From: Hansfordia pulvinata
Taxonomy: Eukaryota > Ascomycota > Sordariomycetes > Xylariales
Direction of reading: 5' to 3'
DNA: 64,000 bases
Assembly: GCA_006538405.1 (NCBI GenBank)
Contig: BJKQ01000002.1
Location: 1,736,001-1,800,000 of the forward strand
The position numbers were made by a program, and so were the translations under genes. Shown piece by piece: positions 1 through 12,200 of the stretch (within the stretch, counting starts at the first letter, position 1; every line of letters begins with the position of its first letter). The notes below the pieces were generated by a model. The model ran no database searches. It worked only from the letters and a program-made list of their open reading frames with translations, and was not told where the DNA came from.

Positions 1-130
1 CTGGTCTGGGTCAACAGCCGCCTCGCGGTGCGCTTCCAGAGCCTCTCGAGGCCGAGCGCCCAGTGTGACGATAGTTCGGGCTTACCTGCAACACAAACCG
101 CAGCAGTGGCGTCAGATCGAGGTGACAGTA

Positions 131-367
131 CTATCCCGTGCAAAAGGGCTGACCATCAACGGAGCTGATGACGCAATGCTCTCCGGAACCGCAACTACCA
201 ACTTTGACCCAGTCGCCGTTCGGGCAGTACCAAATGGACGGCGGTGAGCAGGCGTACGTGTTGAGCGGGCAGCCTCCAATGCCATTCGCGGGGGTCGGAA
301 AAGCGACGGCAAACCTGACAAGAGTAGCTATGGGCGCACCCTGGCAGGCCATCCACATGAGTCTCAT
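131..367 (-). CDS. Probable small secreted cysteine-rich protein
   Basis: The C-terminal part reads GCPLNTYACSPPSIWYCP, then NGDWVKVGSCGSGEHC, and ends in GQPFCTG and a stop at 131. Six cysteines in about 45 residues would allow three disulfides. The pattern of a CPxxTYxC start, a mid C before NGxW, a CGSGxxC step and a final GxPFC resembles a cysteine module I know from many fungal secreted proteins. The 5' end is unresolved. One reading starts at the ATG at 367 (78 residues) with a poorly shaped hydrophobic leader. The other uses the acceptor-like TTGTCAG ending at 315, so that an exon starting at 314 (FAVAFPTPAN...) joins an upstream signal-peptide exon that I could not find. Secretion is inferred. 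No function can be assigned. Confidence 0.45.
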   Translation of the reverse strand: MRLMWMACQGAPIATLVRFAVAFPTPANGIGGCPLNTYACSPPSIWYCPNGDWVKVGSCGSGEHCVISSVDGQPFCTG

Positions 368-1302
368 GTTGACGTCGTCGGCGATGGGATGGTTGGACAA
401 AACAATGAAATGGATCGCGTCGGCTGGCAAGTCCAGCAAGAAAATTGTGCAGGTTGCCAAAACAGATGGGCTACTTCTCGGCCAGACTGGTCAGTACATC
501 GGGTATTTGTCAACTCACCCCGGCCCCCATCTTACTCTCAATGCTCGGCATCGGAACCGCCGCCTTCGTGTTACCCAGTCACAGATGCAAACCCGATCGG
601 ACTTCGTGCAGGCAGGGCAAGGGCGGCTGACGGCATCCAAGAAGCACATAATGTGACAGCTCGGCTGCATAGGCGCAACCTGTTAAACGGGGAAAGCCAC
701 ACTTCGGTCCAACATTCATGTCCAACAAGGTTTTAAACCCCTTATCTGGGCCAGACCTCCGAATCTACAGCCTCACGACGCCAAGGAATACGTGGTGCTC
801 ATGGGTAAGCTGAATCGAGTGGCCGTTTAAAGATCCAATGGCTTCAGATCCCTGCACTGCCGACTCTTTCCCCATCACACTGCGCTGTGTTTCATCGACA
901 CCTAGACGCCGATAGCCTCACTTTTCCTTGTCACTTTCCCTTCAGCTGAGCGCTCCCACCCTCATAACAGCTGATATGATGGTGGTTCGGATAGATCGCT
1001 GTGGGCTTTGCGTTATGCCAGCAAGCGCCTCAGCGACAAGGGAGGCGTACTCGTAGGGTTGAGTTTTCTGTTTCTTTTCGTACACTCTCGACTCACCAAC
1101 AAGCGTTGGGTACAATTTCCCGGACCCGACCCGCGCCATGGATGATGACAACAATCTAGAGCTTTTCGGAGGCTATTTGTGCGAGCTCTGAGAAGCCGAG
1201 CAGTTTATGCTATGGTTTCTTTGTAGCCTTGCCGCCTATGATGGTGTTACTTGATCTAATCTGACATGCGCGCGCGCGGGGGGGAAGCCGCGGACAAGCT
1301 CT
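368..1302. other. Intergenic spacer
   Basis: No conserved coding sequence seen. It may contain the missing 5' exon and promoter of the cysteine-rich gene to its left, and the 3' end of the hydrolase gene to its right. A short CG-alternating run followed by a G run lies at about 1269-1283. Confidence 0.5.
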
Positions 1303-2794
1303 TCAAATATTCTCTTGGATCGTCCTCACTAGACCCCTCAGCCCCTTCTGCCGATCTTCTGGCTTGGTACTCAGGAAAAGACAAGCCACGGGCCAGGCAT
1401 GAATACCTCCAGCTTCCTTTCGACTACTGGCCATGATCTTGGCATCCTGCAGAAATCCGACAAGACTCTCAATCTCGGGAGCAAATACCTCCTCGGCACC
1501 ATATACCACGTGGATCCCCTTGTCCGGACAAGCCTCTCTCCACCAAGTCACATCCCGGCATGAACCTGGAGAGATCAGGGGGTCATCCAGATCGACTTTC
1601 CCGCCAGAGTATTGCCAAGCATAGACATGCAGATGTTCGGCCTCGAGGTAGTCGCTTGAGGTGTTCTTATGCCTCGGAGACACCAGCGTCACCCAGGGCG
1701 AGACGAACAAGGCCAAGGCGGGTCTTTCAAGGCGCCATGTTCCGACGCCGTCCATCTTGTCAGCGTGGCGGCCCAGGTTGGCCAAATGCATGAGGAGGCT
1801 GAGCATGATGGTCGCGCCAGCGGAATCGCCACTGACGCAGATCTTGGCGGCGTCCTGGCAGGTAGAAAGCACATGCTCGTAGCCAGCGATTGCCTGTTGA
1901 AGCTGTGTGGGGAAGCACCCATCGGGGACGAGTGTGTACTCGAGCGCGAAGATGGCTGGGTTCTGATAGCCGCTCTCACTCAGCAGGGTGAGCCAGGTCA
2001 GGAGGAACTCGAGGTAGAAGAAAGGCGACCCCATGGAATATCCGCCCCCTGGGTGTGTCATTAGTTTCACATCCTTCCTCTATGCAGAGGAGGGGCAAAC
2101 TGGGGATGGTGCATTAGGACTTACCGTGGGCGTAGTAAATACACACGTCGGGTTTTTGCAGCGGGTCTTTGATGGCCCAGACGCCTTTGAACCTCTTCTG
2201 CCCATGTCATCGCCATCAGTATCTTCACGGCCGGCGGCAGCGGACTGCAAGGGGGTTTTGTGTGCAAGAGCGAGCGTCTTACATCTTGGTACTCGTTCCA
2301 GTGGACGGGACACCTCAGCAGCCCGTGGCGGAGCATGCGAAAGCGGAGGAAGGGGAGGGCGACGGGGCGGGAGAAGAAGACGCGGCCGACGCGGGGCGGG
2401 ACGTGGGCGAAGGCGTAGCGCACGCAGCGGACGACAAAGTCCTCAAAGGGGTCGGCGACGCGCACAAAGGGCGACTGGCGGGCGCGCGGGGTGAGGAAGC
2501 GCTCCCTGAGGAAGCTCACAGGGAGCTCGAATACTGTGCCGCGGACTGTTTAGAGATGTGTTGCCTATCGAGCAACGTAACCTGGGGAGTGTAGGCCGGC
2601 CCCCCTCGCAAAGGGGTCTAACGACGAGCAAAGGGGGGGACGGAGGCTGGCTGGATGATGAACGTACTCAGGAAGGGCAGGCATTGCAGGACGACGAGCA
2701 GCGTGTCGAGCAGGCCGACGCGGAGGAGCAGCTGCGGCGCAAGGAAGAGGCAGAAGACGAGGCAGTCGAGGTAAGAGACTGGCCCGAGGAGCAT
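1303..2794 (-). CDS. Membrane-anchored alpha/beta hydrolase, Say1/Mug180-like (steryl acetyl hydrolase type)
   Basis: Four exons in transcription order: 2794-2668, 2545-2283, 2197-2125 and 2048-1303, giving 402 residues. All three introns are GT-AG (122, 85 and 76 bp) and their phases agree. The N-terminus (MLLGPVSYLDCLVFCLF...) is strongly hydrophobic over residues 5-45, as expected for an ER membrane anchor. The oxyanion-hole motif HGGGYSMGS (154-162) is created exactly by the third splice junction. The nucleophile elbow GDSAGA holds Ser230. His371 in GGIHAWPV is the likely catalytic His, and Glu340/341 in GAEEVFAPE sits where the acid is expected. Yeast Say1 deacetylates acetylated sterols for export control, and related fungal enzymes hydrolyse small esters. 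The true substrate here is inferred only from family. Start chosen because it supplies the anchor and a phase-correct donor. Confidence 0.85.
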
Positions 2795-4191
2795 GGTGGA
2801 TCTCCCTTGCTATGGGGTCTGCTCTTCTTTCTTTCCTTATTTTTCGTTTCCACGCCTCTGAAGCGGAATGCTCTCGTTATGCGGGAGCTGTTCATCCGAC
2901 TTTGACTCTCTACTCCCCCTGTCTCCTTCAACCTCCTACGTCTTCTCAGGGTCTGCTGTTGCTGGCCTGGTGCTGTGCTTGGGTGTTTCGATCAGAATGT
3001 AGTGGGTTGTGGTGTTGCCTCTGCTGCGGCCGAGTCCAGCTGGGCGATGCGATGCGATCCCAGTGAGCGAACAGATGGCGAGGAGTGAGGAAAGCCGAAG
3101 CGTTCTCCTTCCGAAGAGGAGATGGCACACGATAAGTCTAATTTAGAGATGACGTCTTTCGAGGTGCAGCCCCCAATTCGTCGTCCGCGAGCGCGCTGTG
3201 ACGCGTGGTGTACGGACTCACTCCTACGGTCTTGTTGGATTTTGGTCTTGGTGGTGACGTCGAAGACGTGTCGAGGAACGGGACGTAATCGTACTTACGA
3301 AGCAGTGCGATCTGACCGGGATGAGCTGGCTTGAAACGGTTAGGCATGGCTCACGCCAGCTTCCTCCCAACCTTACCAACCTTACGTGTACTGCCGTTCA
3401 TTACGGAGTGCTTGGACGTACGAGCACAAGCTACACGCCCTGGGGTACTCCCAGTACCTGCCAAATGCTGTGGTGCTGGGCGTACCCGGCGTACGAGTAC
3501 CTCGCGGTCGATTCGCGGACCTCCACTCGAAACCCGATCACCAGTGTGCGAGTGCGTCACGGCGCTGCGGCTCCGCTCATCAGATGGACGAGGCCCACAC
3601 CCGTAAACCACGGTATCACGGACGGGACGGGCATCGTCTCCATTACCGAGGCGGTGCGAGCCCAATAATACTGGTGGAACTCAGCCTGCCGCCGCGCGGC
3701 TTTACCGTCACTGCCCAGCCGCGTCGGGCGTTGAACATGAACGCGTGTCATCAACCGCAAGCGAAAGTCGGTACAAGACTGCGGCGGTCGAGGACCAACC
3801 TGAGTGAAACGGGCCCGCGATGGGCTTCGCAGACGGTTCGAAAAGAAACCGTTAATCTCTTCCAAGCGTGCCACTGAATGGAAAAACCAAGCATGCAATA
3901 CCGGGCGAGCGAGGCATGAGAAAAGGAAAGCTCGACGAGGCAAGTGAGCAAAAGTGGATGTCCATGCCTCGAATGGCGGGTGCGCAAAGTATGTCTTGGT
4001 CTTTCCCACCAATGTACGGCTGGCAGGGCGTCTAGGCACACATAGTATGTCCATGTTACTCAGGTGGACAGACATGTCCCTGCTCCTTTTCACAAGCCCC
4101 CCCCCCCCCCCCCCCCGCTCCCCCTTTTCCATTTTCCAAACCCTCACAACGTCCCCGTCAAAGACGAACCAAGCCTCGCTCGTTCTTCACC
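2795..4191. other. Intergenic spacer with a C20 homopolymer
   Basis: Promoter side of the hydrolase gene and 3' side of the xylulokinase gene. I found no convincing gene on either strand. A run of 20 C lies at 4097-4116, just 3' of the xylulokinase stop. A TACGAGTA-type motif occurs near 3490. Confidence 0.5.
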
Positions 4192-6259
4192 CTAGTTCTT
4201 AAAGTCGCGCAGGACGCGCCTCTCGGCCTCGTCCAGCGCGGCTACCACGGCGCCGTAGCGCTCGTACGTGCCGTCGCCGCGGTACCCCTCGTCGACGCGC
4301 GCAATGTTGCCCTCCTCCCTCCAGCGGGCGCCGATCAGCTCGTCGAACGTCTCGTCCCGCTCCCGGCTGCGCTCCAGCGCCCACACGGCCTTGTACGCGC
4401 CGCCCAGCGCGCACGCGTTGCCGCCCACGTCCAGCTTGTACACGCCCTCGGCGCCCCCCAGCACCTCGCCCAGCACCCGCGTGATCGCCGGGTTGAGCGA
4501 GCCGCCGCCCACCAGGTAGATCCGGCGGGGCTGCGGCGGCATGCCGCTGCTGCCGCCGGCGGCGGTGCCCCCGGGCCTAGACACGAGGTTCTGCGAGCGC
4601 AGGCGCATGCTCAGCGCCTGCGACTCGACGATGGCCCGCGCGTCGGCCTCGGCGGGCCAGGCCGCCTCCTCGCGCAGGTCCGAGCCGTCCGCCGCCGCGC
4701 ACGTGAAGCGCCACGTGCCGGCCTGGATGTTGGGCACAATCTCGGGCAGCGGGAAGTACAGGCCCAGGCGGGCGCGGTCGCCCCCGCCCAGCGGGGCCGT
4801 CGAGAGGACGTGTTGGTTGAAGGAGGCCCAGGGGTCGCCGCCGCTCTTGGCGTCGCCCGCCGCGACGGTGGGGACGGCGTCGCGGACCTTTTCGCGGGCC
4901 AGGCCGCCGTTCTTGTAGCACAGCATGAACATGTAGTTGCCGCGGGTGGTGGGGTGGTTCATGAAGTGGTACGAGGGGTCCGGGCGGTACACGTCCGTGT
5001 TCATCAGGAAGGTGCTCGAGGTGCCGAGCGAGACCATGGCGTCGCCGGCGCGCAGCGGCAGCGACAGGATGGTGGCCGGGTTGTCGCCTGTGAAGGAGAC
5101 GATCTGGCAGTCAGAGCTGAAGCCGTAGCGGCGAACCCAGTAGTCCGACACGCCGCCGATGCTGCCACCGCCGTCCAGGCGCACCTCGCCCAGCTTGCGG
5201 CGCAGCTCTTCGCGCGGCGCGCCGGCGCCGCCCGCCGCCAGCTCCAGCAGCGGCTCGCTCCAGCCCTCGGCCCGGATGTCCCACAGATCCATGCCCGTCA
5301 CGTCGCTGGCGTCGATGGGCGCGATCCGGCCCGCCAGCAGCGACGCCAGGAACGACGACACGAGCGAGATGCGGTCCGTGCTGTCGTAGACCTCGGGCCG
5401 TCGCCGGCGCATCCGCATGATCTGCGTGCCGGTGAAGCGCTGCAAGAGAAGAATGTGTTAGCTTTCTGCCACTCTCTCGTTCCCTTTTTCTTTTCGTTTT
5501 TCTCTTTTCGCTCTATTTTGCCGGGCTTTCTACATTCCCACCATGGCCATCGCATGCCAGAGGTGGATAGTGTCACAGCCCGCACGGAACAGAAGGCAGA
5601 CTTACGTGGTGGGCGGAGCTGCCGGTGACGTCGGCCAGGCGCTCGGGCGAGCCCAGGTGTGCGTCAAACAGGTCGCACTCGGCTTGAGTGCTGTGGTCCT
5701 GCCAATTGGGCGAGTTGGGGTAGGCAAAGGCGCCGGCGAGCTGGTCGACGAGGGGCCGGGCCGGATCGAGACCGGCAAGGGCAGAGACCGCCGAGGTGCC
5801 CCAGAAGACGCTGCCATGTTGCTGGCCCGAGCCGCTGACACCGCGGACGCGGTGCAGCGGGCAGGCCTTGTCGTCGCGCAGGCGCGTCAGCACCAGCTCG
5901 AGCGCCTCGAGCCACATGGCCACGGGCGCAAAGACCTCGCCCTCGGCCTCGTTGGCCTGCACGCCCTTACGCAGGCCGTAGCGCGCGCCAAAGTCGGCAT
6001 CGAAGTCGACCTTGGCCTCGGACACGATGCTCAGGTCGGAGCTGATGACGATGGCTGGGGCACGCGGGACGTGTCAGTCGGTGGGGGTCTCTGTTCTTTC
6101 GTCGCTTGGTGATGGCATCGCAGGGGTTGCTGTAGGCGCAGCGTGCAGTATTGGGTCTTAGGGGGCGGGGTGTTGGATCTTGGCTGGCTCACCTTTGAGC
6201 TGCTGGGTTGACAGGTCAAAGCCCAGGTACAGCGGCGACGACGCCGAGTCGGAGCTCAT
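4192..6259 (-). CDS. D-xylulose kinase (FGGY family)
   Basis: Catalyses ATP-dependent phosphorylation of D-xylulose to xylulose-5-phosphate, the step that feeds the fungal xylose/arabinose route into the cytosolic pentose phosphate pathway. Three exons in order: 6259-6193, 6054-5606 and 5439-4192, giving 587 residues, the usual fungal length. Introns are 138 and 166 bp, GT-AG. The FGGY N-domain starts with YLGFDLSTQQLKAIV, completed across the first junction. SGQQHGSVFWG follows, and SSAHHRFTGTQI is completed across the second. MDLWD (222-226), FTGDNP with the probable catalytic Asp291, and LGTSSTF (about 310-316) are in place. The C-domain carries VGGGSLNPAI and GGNACALGGAY near the end. No frame problems. 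The next gene upstream lies in the same direction, about 1.2 kb away. Confidence 0.95.
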
Positions 6260-6663
6260 GTTGGCTTGTGCGGGTGCGGTTGTTGCTGCAGCGGCGGCGG
6301 CGGTTTCTCGGATCGTCAGGCTGGTAAAGGGTCGGCAGCAGGCCCTGAATCCGTCTTAGTTGGCTGTGGGGTTCTGTCTGGGGGCGGCGCTGGCTGGGAA
6401 CCTACCTAAGTCACGTAACTGTCGAGGGCGAGGTTGAGGTTGAGGTTGACTTCGATTTGAAGATGTGCAGTGTGAAGAGGAGGGACCAGAGGGTTCCCCA
6501 GGAGGGGGGCTAATTGTTCCATCGATCGCAGTCGTCCCACCGGACAACGCCCTGTCAGTACGGCCTGCGTCTGTCCTGCTCCTCCCGCCGTCCGTACGTT
6601 CAAATTTTCACGATGCCCAGGACGCGCGACAACCGCCCGCGCCACTCCCAAGAGCCCTAAACG
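6260..6663. promoter_or_regulatory. 5' flank of the xylulokinase gene
   Basis: No coding sequence recognised. The stretch next to the xylulokinase ATG should hold its promoter and leader. A GAGGTT repeat (gaggttgaggttgaggttga) lies at about 6429-6450. No individual control site can be named with confidence. Confidence 0.35.
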
Positions 6664-6981
6664 TTAGGAACCGCCCCTCCACTCTCTCGGTGGCGCGCCT
6701 TCATAGGGGGCACGAACGCCTGGCTTCCGGGACCCGGGACAGCAAGCAGCCCTGCCATTAAAATTGGGGACTGTCTGCGGCGGCGGCGGCATCGGCGGGG
6801 CGCCCGCTCTTCCTTCTGGTCTCTGATCTGCCCCGCTGCGGGCAATGTCATCATACCCGGTGTCTTTTTTCCCCTCCTCCTGGACAGCGGCAGTCCCGGC
6901 CCCTGCTGCTGAGGACGTCATGTCTTTTTTGTGTGGCCCCCGGTTGCCGCCGCGCCTCGCAGCCTTTTCCTCGTCATACAT
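6664..6981 (-). CDS. Hypothetical protein, weak candidate
   Basis: An open frame of 105 residues from the ATG at 6981 reads MYDEEKAARRGGNRG, continues through an Ala/Gly-rich and charged stretch, and has a run of prolines near residue 80. It stays open upstream of the ATG. An acceptor-like TTGGAATTTCAG lies about 15 bp upstream of that ATG, so it could be the 3' exon of a small spliced gene. I recognise no domain. Codon third positions are only moderately G/C-rich, unlike the neighbouring genes. It may be a chance ORF in the spacer between two same-strand genes. Confidence 0.22.
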   Translation of the reverse strand: MYDEEKAARRGGNRGPHKKDMTSSAAGAGTAAVQEEGKKDTGYDDIARSGADQRPEGRAGAPPMPPPPQTVPNFNGRAACCPGSRKPGVRAPYEGAPPREWRGGS

Positions 6982-7451
6982 GCTGCCCAAGGACTGGGCT
7001 GAAATTCCAAGAAAAGACTCAATCGCCAATAGTTGGATACAACCTCGTTAAAATGCCCAGGTCTGGGAAGTTTGCCCTCGACACGATCCCCGTCGCCCAG
7101 GCGGATACGCTGGTCCTTTTATTGTAATTCTCCTCAAATGGTCGAAGTAGACGTCACGAACGCTGGGAAACTCCTTGGTGCGAGTCATGCCCTGGCGGGA
7201 AGTATCGGTCAATTCCATCTTGACGCAGCCTGCGGGTATCATGTACAGACGGGCCTTGGTAGTAATATGCACAGCATAGGGCAACACGCGACTTGCCAAG
7301 GCCCAACAAGCCCGTCTCAGCCCCTTCCGATCCGTGTCCAAACAAGGTACTGAAAGTGCAATGCAACCTCAAACGCGCCCAACGCCTTTGAAGTCGGAAT
7401 TTTAAACCAGCCTTTTACAGTAAATTTCCGGATGTATGAAAAACAGACGAT
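6982..7451. other. Intergenic spacer
   Basis: Sequence 3' of the cation efflux gene. Nothing recognisable was seen in it. Confidence 0.4.
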
Positions 7452-9208
7452 CTAGTGGGACTTTGTGTGGCGGTTGCCATTGCCGTTGGCGTGCTTGTGT
7501 TCGTCCTCCGGCTCCGGGCTTGATCGGGGGCTGACATTGCCCGGGATGAATTCGTCGAAATCGGGGGCGATTGCCGCCTCCTTGGGCAAGAAGCGTACTC
7601 GTACTCTGCGAACCCCGCGCACCTTGGCGCCGACCTGCGTTCTGACCTTGTCCTCAATCTCCCTGGCATCTTCGACAGTCCAGGTGCGCGGCACCGCCAG
7701 CTCAAGGTCCACCAGGTAGTTTTGGCCGGACTTGATGCCGGAGATGTCGCGGAGTTCGATCTCGTGGCCCTCCGCACTGTCGGCCACCGCTTTCTGAGCC
7801 TGCTTGCGAATCGAGCCCTTGACTTCGTCATCAATGCTCCGGTCGGCGAGCTCCATCAGAGCGGCGCACGTGTTCTCGAACCCTGCCTTGATCACCATCA
7901 GGGAGATGAGAAGTCCTCCAACCGGGTCGAGCCAAGCGGCGCTGGTCATCATGTTTGCGCCGAGAATGACGGCAAGGGTGACGATCCCGGTCAAGCTGTC
8001 GACTCGGTGGTGCACGGCGTTCGAGGCAAGGACGGACGACTTTCGATCGCGAGCGACTTTCATGGCTGTTGGCAAACACGTCAGCAGTTGGTCGCGCGCT
8101 TCTAGGCAATGGCCCAATCCGACCGGCATGACCACGTCGCATGACGGGGAGGGGAAGCCGACTTACTTGCGTGATACAGCCACTCCTTGATGGCGACCGT
8201 GCCAGCGGCCAGCCAGGCGGCGTGTAGGCTGGGAATTGCATGTCCATGATCATGACCGTGCGAGTGCCCGTGAGCATGCACGTGCTGCATCATGTCTGCG
8301 GCTGCTTGCGGGTCGAGGAAGAAGTGGCCGTAGAGGGTGACGAGGCTTCCGTAGCCCATCCAAAGACCGCCGATGAGCAGCATGCTCGAAACGCCCAAAG
8401 AGCCCAAGCTTTCAATCTTTCCAAATCCGGTGGGGAACGTCTTGGTCGGGGGCTTCAGGCTCCAGGAGATGGTGGCAAGCGTCAGGATGTCGGAAGCAAG
8501 ATCAGTGACGCTGTGAATGGCGTCCGCGATCATGGCCTGAGAATTGAAGGCGTAGCCGCCTACACCCTTGGCAACGGCCATTCCCAAGTTAGAGTAAAGG
8601 CCGATGCGGGTAATGCGGACGCCAGCGTCGTTCTTGTTCTGAGAGGTGAGGTAAACATTGTCGTGGTGGTGGTGGTGGCCGTGCGCGTGGCTGTGGCCGC
8701 CGTGGCCGCGAGATTGAGTGACGGAGGTCATGGTGGGCAGTAGACTGGTGTATCGCGAGCAGGCAGGTTTCGAATTGGGTGGAGGAGGGACAGGGTGAGG
8801 GCGTCGCCAGCCAGCAGCGGTCGCGCAGGAGGTCTGGAAGACACGGCAGGTTTGCAGGAAAGCGAGGGGCAGATTGGGCTGGCAATGGGCGATGCGCGTC
8901 CAAGGGCGGCAGTGGGCGAGCCTCGGAGACGGGCGCGGCTTGACTAATATAGTGGCATGCTTGAGCGCATAGCTGCCGTGGAATTTATCAGGACGCGCGG
9001 CGGCATGTGGCGGCGACGACGTTCCGGCGGCGGAGGCAGGGCTGCGGTCGCGAAGGTGAACGTGTCCCTGTCCGGAATCAGAAGCAGAGCCAGGGCCGCC
9101 CGGTCCTGATCCTGATCCTGGTCGAGACCGGATGCGAATTGCAGTGGGCCTGATTGGCCGCAGGCCCCCTTGCAGAGTGTAGGAGGGTGGTCTGCACAGC
9201 GGAGCCAT
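7452..9208 (-). CDS. Cation diffusion facilitator, mitochondrial MMT1/MMT2-like metal transporter
   Basis: Two exons: 9208-8167 and 8065-7452, giving 551 residues, with a 101-bp GT-AG intron carrying a CTGAC branch site. The first 160 residues are Arg/Ser/Pro-rich with almost no acidic residues at the very start, which fits a mitochondrial presequence. A His-rich stretch (about 168-184) precedes the first membrane helix. Metal-site motifs are DAIHSVTDLASD (229-240; His232, Asp236, Asp240) and, in the second half, HHRVDS (His366, Asp370). A second His-rich loop (HAHGHSHGHDHGH, about 311-323) lies between helices. The C-terminal cytoplasmic-type domain ends with RRVRVRFLPKE. Yeast homologues Mmt1/2 move iron across mitochondrial membranes. 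The metal here is inferred from family. An alternative ATG at 8731 would remove the presequence. Confidence 0.9.
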
Positions 9209-12200
9209 GGCGCCGACTGCTTACTCGGGGCTCGTAGGCTCCCAAAGCAGGCAAGCGGTGCTAATCAGTGCGTGCGCGCGGCGCGGCGTGTGTGATGTTG
9301 GGTTGTGCTGGCTGGTAACTTGGGTAGCTGCCGTTGCGTTACGCCTCCGCTAGGGCGAGAAGGGATTGCGCGTCTCGTGCTGCCGGAGCGTTTCTTCGCC
9401 GTACAAGCGTGATCGGCTGTCTCTGTGTCTTCCCGTTTCCAGCTGGTCCAGTCGTGTTGCCAGAAGCTGCCGCGAGGCGAAGCCGACAGACAGTCCCGAA
9501 GAAGCAGGGCGGTACTCGTATACAGGTCGGCGGTAACCAATGAGTGCGCCTGTCTGGGTGAGGTAAGACCTCACTCGCCCGAGAGGGTCTTTCGAGGCCA
9601 GTCCAAGGTGAGCGACCTGGGACGATCGAGTTGACCAGGGCCTTCTTCAATCACCGTATCCAGCACCGATGAATGCACACAGTCCGCCAGGTTTCCATGT
9701 GCTGATCAGTCCGCGCAAGGTCCTGTCGGTCCGCGTATCCTCCTGGCGTTAGCTGCCGAGCGACGAGTGCCGGTGGGCATGGAAGGCGAGGTGGCAGGCT
9801 TCCAGTGCGGCGCGGCTGCGTGTGCGTGGTGGGGGCGGTAGTGCTGTGCAATGCTGTGTCGCGGGTAGAGGCAGTGTGGGCATCCACGGCGAGAGATCTC
9901 GGCCGGTCTGGCGTCGGCGGAGCAGCGATGAGTACGTCACGAACCCCTGGTTGAACGCGTACGCCCGAGTCTTGGCCCATGCGACACGACGGGAAGGTGG
10001 GCGGGCAGGCGGGCAGTGTGAACTCGTACGAGGACTCGTAGCATGGGGCTGGTGCTTGTGCCTGGAGCAAAGTGAAGCAGCGCAGAGCAGAGCAGAGCAG
10101 AGCGAAGAAGGACAGAGCGAAGAAGAGCGGCGACCTGGGCGGCAACACGGCGAGAGCAGCAGAGGTGGGGGGTTGGATTGATGTGTGCTCGTGATGGGTG
10201 AGAGAGAACAAGCTGGAAGCTGTCGTAGAGCCGTCGGCCGGGTGGCTGGCGGGAGCAGTGAAGCTGCTGTAGACAGGGCCGGACAGCAAATCAGCAAAGC
10301 CCTGTGGGCGCGAGTAGGTAAGGTAAGAGGCAGTCAGCCTCGCCACAGCACCTTGCGAGACGGGCGGCCACGGATTGGTTGAGGAGGAGAGGGCAAATGG
10401 GATGGGAGGGACGAAACCAACGAACGGGCCGGCCTTGCGAGCGACAACGAGATGTGACGCTGCCCCGTCGGCGATGGCAACTCCAGCTGCCAGCTGCAAT
10501 TGGGTCGAGGTCGCATTCATGGGACTGGACCTGACGGAGGGCAGCGGCCGTTTATACCCCAAGTACCAGTGACAGTCCCAGACTTCCACCCCATTGTCCC
10601 AATGTCGTACATGTAGTAGGCAGCCGGAGGTGACATGAGGTACATGTAGGTATCAAATTTGAAGGTACGAGCTGTACTGAGTCTGTGAATGGGCAGCCTG
10701 GGGTATTCCAGGAACTGGAGCTCGGCGCCAGCTTCGGCCTCCGCTGCTCGGCGGCTCCATTGATTTTGTTACGATATTATGTCGATACCCGCACTGACGA
10801 TTCGTTAAGCAGACACCGCCGTGACCGCGAATACCTCACCCGTTCCTCCGCAACCTGCAATCCCGCAAGATCGAGGAAGTAGTACCCGGAACCTCCCACT
10901 GCCCTCCGCTTGCGGACTCGCGCTCCCTCTCATCCATGGGTCCAGGCACTCCAGCCATGCATGTCGATGTGGGCATCGGGCATGGATGAACCGGCCCCAG
11001 GTCCGCCAGTGCCGTGCCTTACCCTGCCTACCTGCATAGATGTAGTAGGGGTACCTCCTACATTCATACGAGTACCTACATCTAATGTGTACACATGTAT
11101 GGTGTAGATCATGACTGGAGTACATGCATATGTGCCTCGTCGCTTCACAGTCTGCAGGCAGCAGACGGGAACTGGAGCCGCCTTACGACACGACGGGATT
11201 GGAACTCGACCCTCGCTTACCTCCGCTACCTGTACAATCCCGTTCCCAATTCATCGTCCGTCTCCTTCGACATTGACGGACAAGCAGACGCCTGGTGTCA
11301 ACAGGTAGACCCGCCTCCGTTTACACATCCAAGATGTGAAGCCATCGCCTCAATACCTAGGTATCGACGTTTACTCGTACCTGCGTGCGGTACCCCCTCG
11401 GCCGGACTGCCACAGGCACTCGCACTCGTAGGTCTCGCAGCCTCCGGGTCTGCGACTCGGGCCTCTGCTCCGACGAAGCAGGGATCGGATCAGATAAGAT
11501 CCTGCTTCTGTGGACTGCTGTGGCGGCCCAAGCCCGTCTTGGTCAAGTGTCACCAGCCTTGCCCCCAAGCCCACCGCCTGTGAATCCTGCTAACCTGCTT
11601 CTGTGTTAACGCCGGTCCGCGGCCCAGCTTCACGAACCCGACCCTCACCTTTCGCGCACCGCTGTTCGCCATCATCGTCATGTCGCCATGTCTTTGGCCC
11701 ACGTCGTTTGCCCCGCCGTTTCTGCCTCCACGCTCGGATCAGCGGTGTCTGTACTGTACGTACTAGCACAGAGTAAAAGAGGAGGGAGCGGTGTTGGCGA
11801 AAAGACGGGCCGCCAGGCCGAGAGACGACATTCCCAAGACGGCCGGCCACTGCTGGGTGGGACCACCTAGGCAAGTTCACCGTCACGGTCAATTCTCACT
11901 TCGATCAAGGTGCTGAAAGCGCCTGAGGAAAACGGAAAAACAAATGACTGAACACTACAATGCCCTATCAATATGACCAGGGACCAACCTCTGCCTCGAC
12001 CCTACCGTTGACGTTCTCTGTCCGTTCGAGCCTTTCTCTCGAGTCCAAAAGCGACGAAAGGACGGGTGAAAACGTGGCTACCGAACCCTGGTGCACACCG
12101 CAAGCAGCAGCCCCATCGCCGAAGCGGAGCCGCAGTCAATCAGGGCAAACACTTGGGGGTTTTAACTCATCGTTGAACCGGTCAAAGGACGCACAGGTTG

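Noticed and set aside
3557..4147. A 196-residue minus-strand frame between the hydrolase and xylulokinase genes
   Set aside because: Its start lies in the poly-C run and the sequence has no domain or coding bias.
4810..5628. A 272-residue + strand frame
   Set aside because: Antisense shadow of the xylulokinase exons, with no domain.
9651..10589. A 312-residue minus-strand frame
   Set aside because: Ser/Pro/Thr/Leu-rich with no recognisable domain. Overlapping frames on both strands are equally open, so it looks like composition only.
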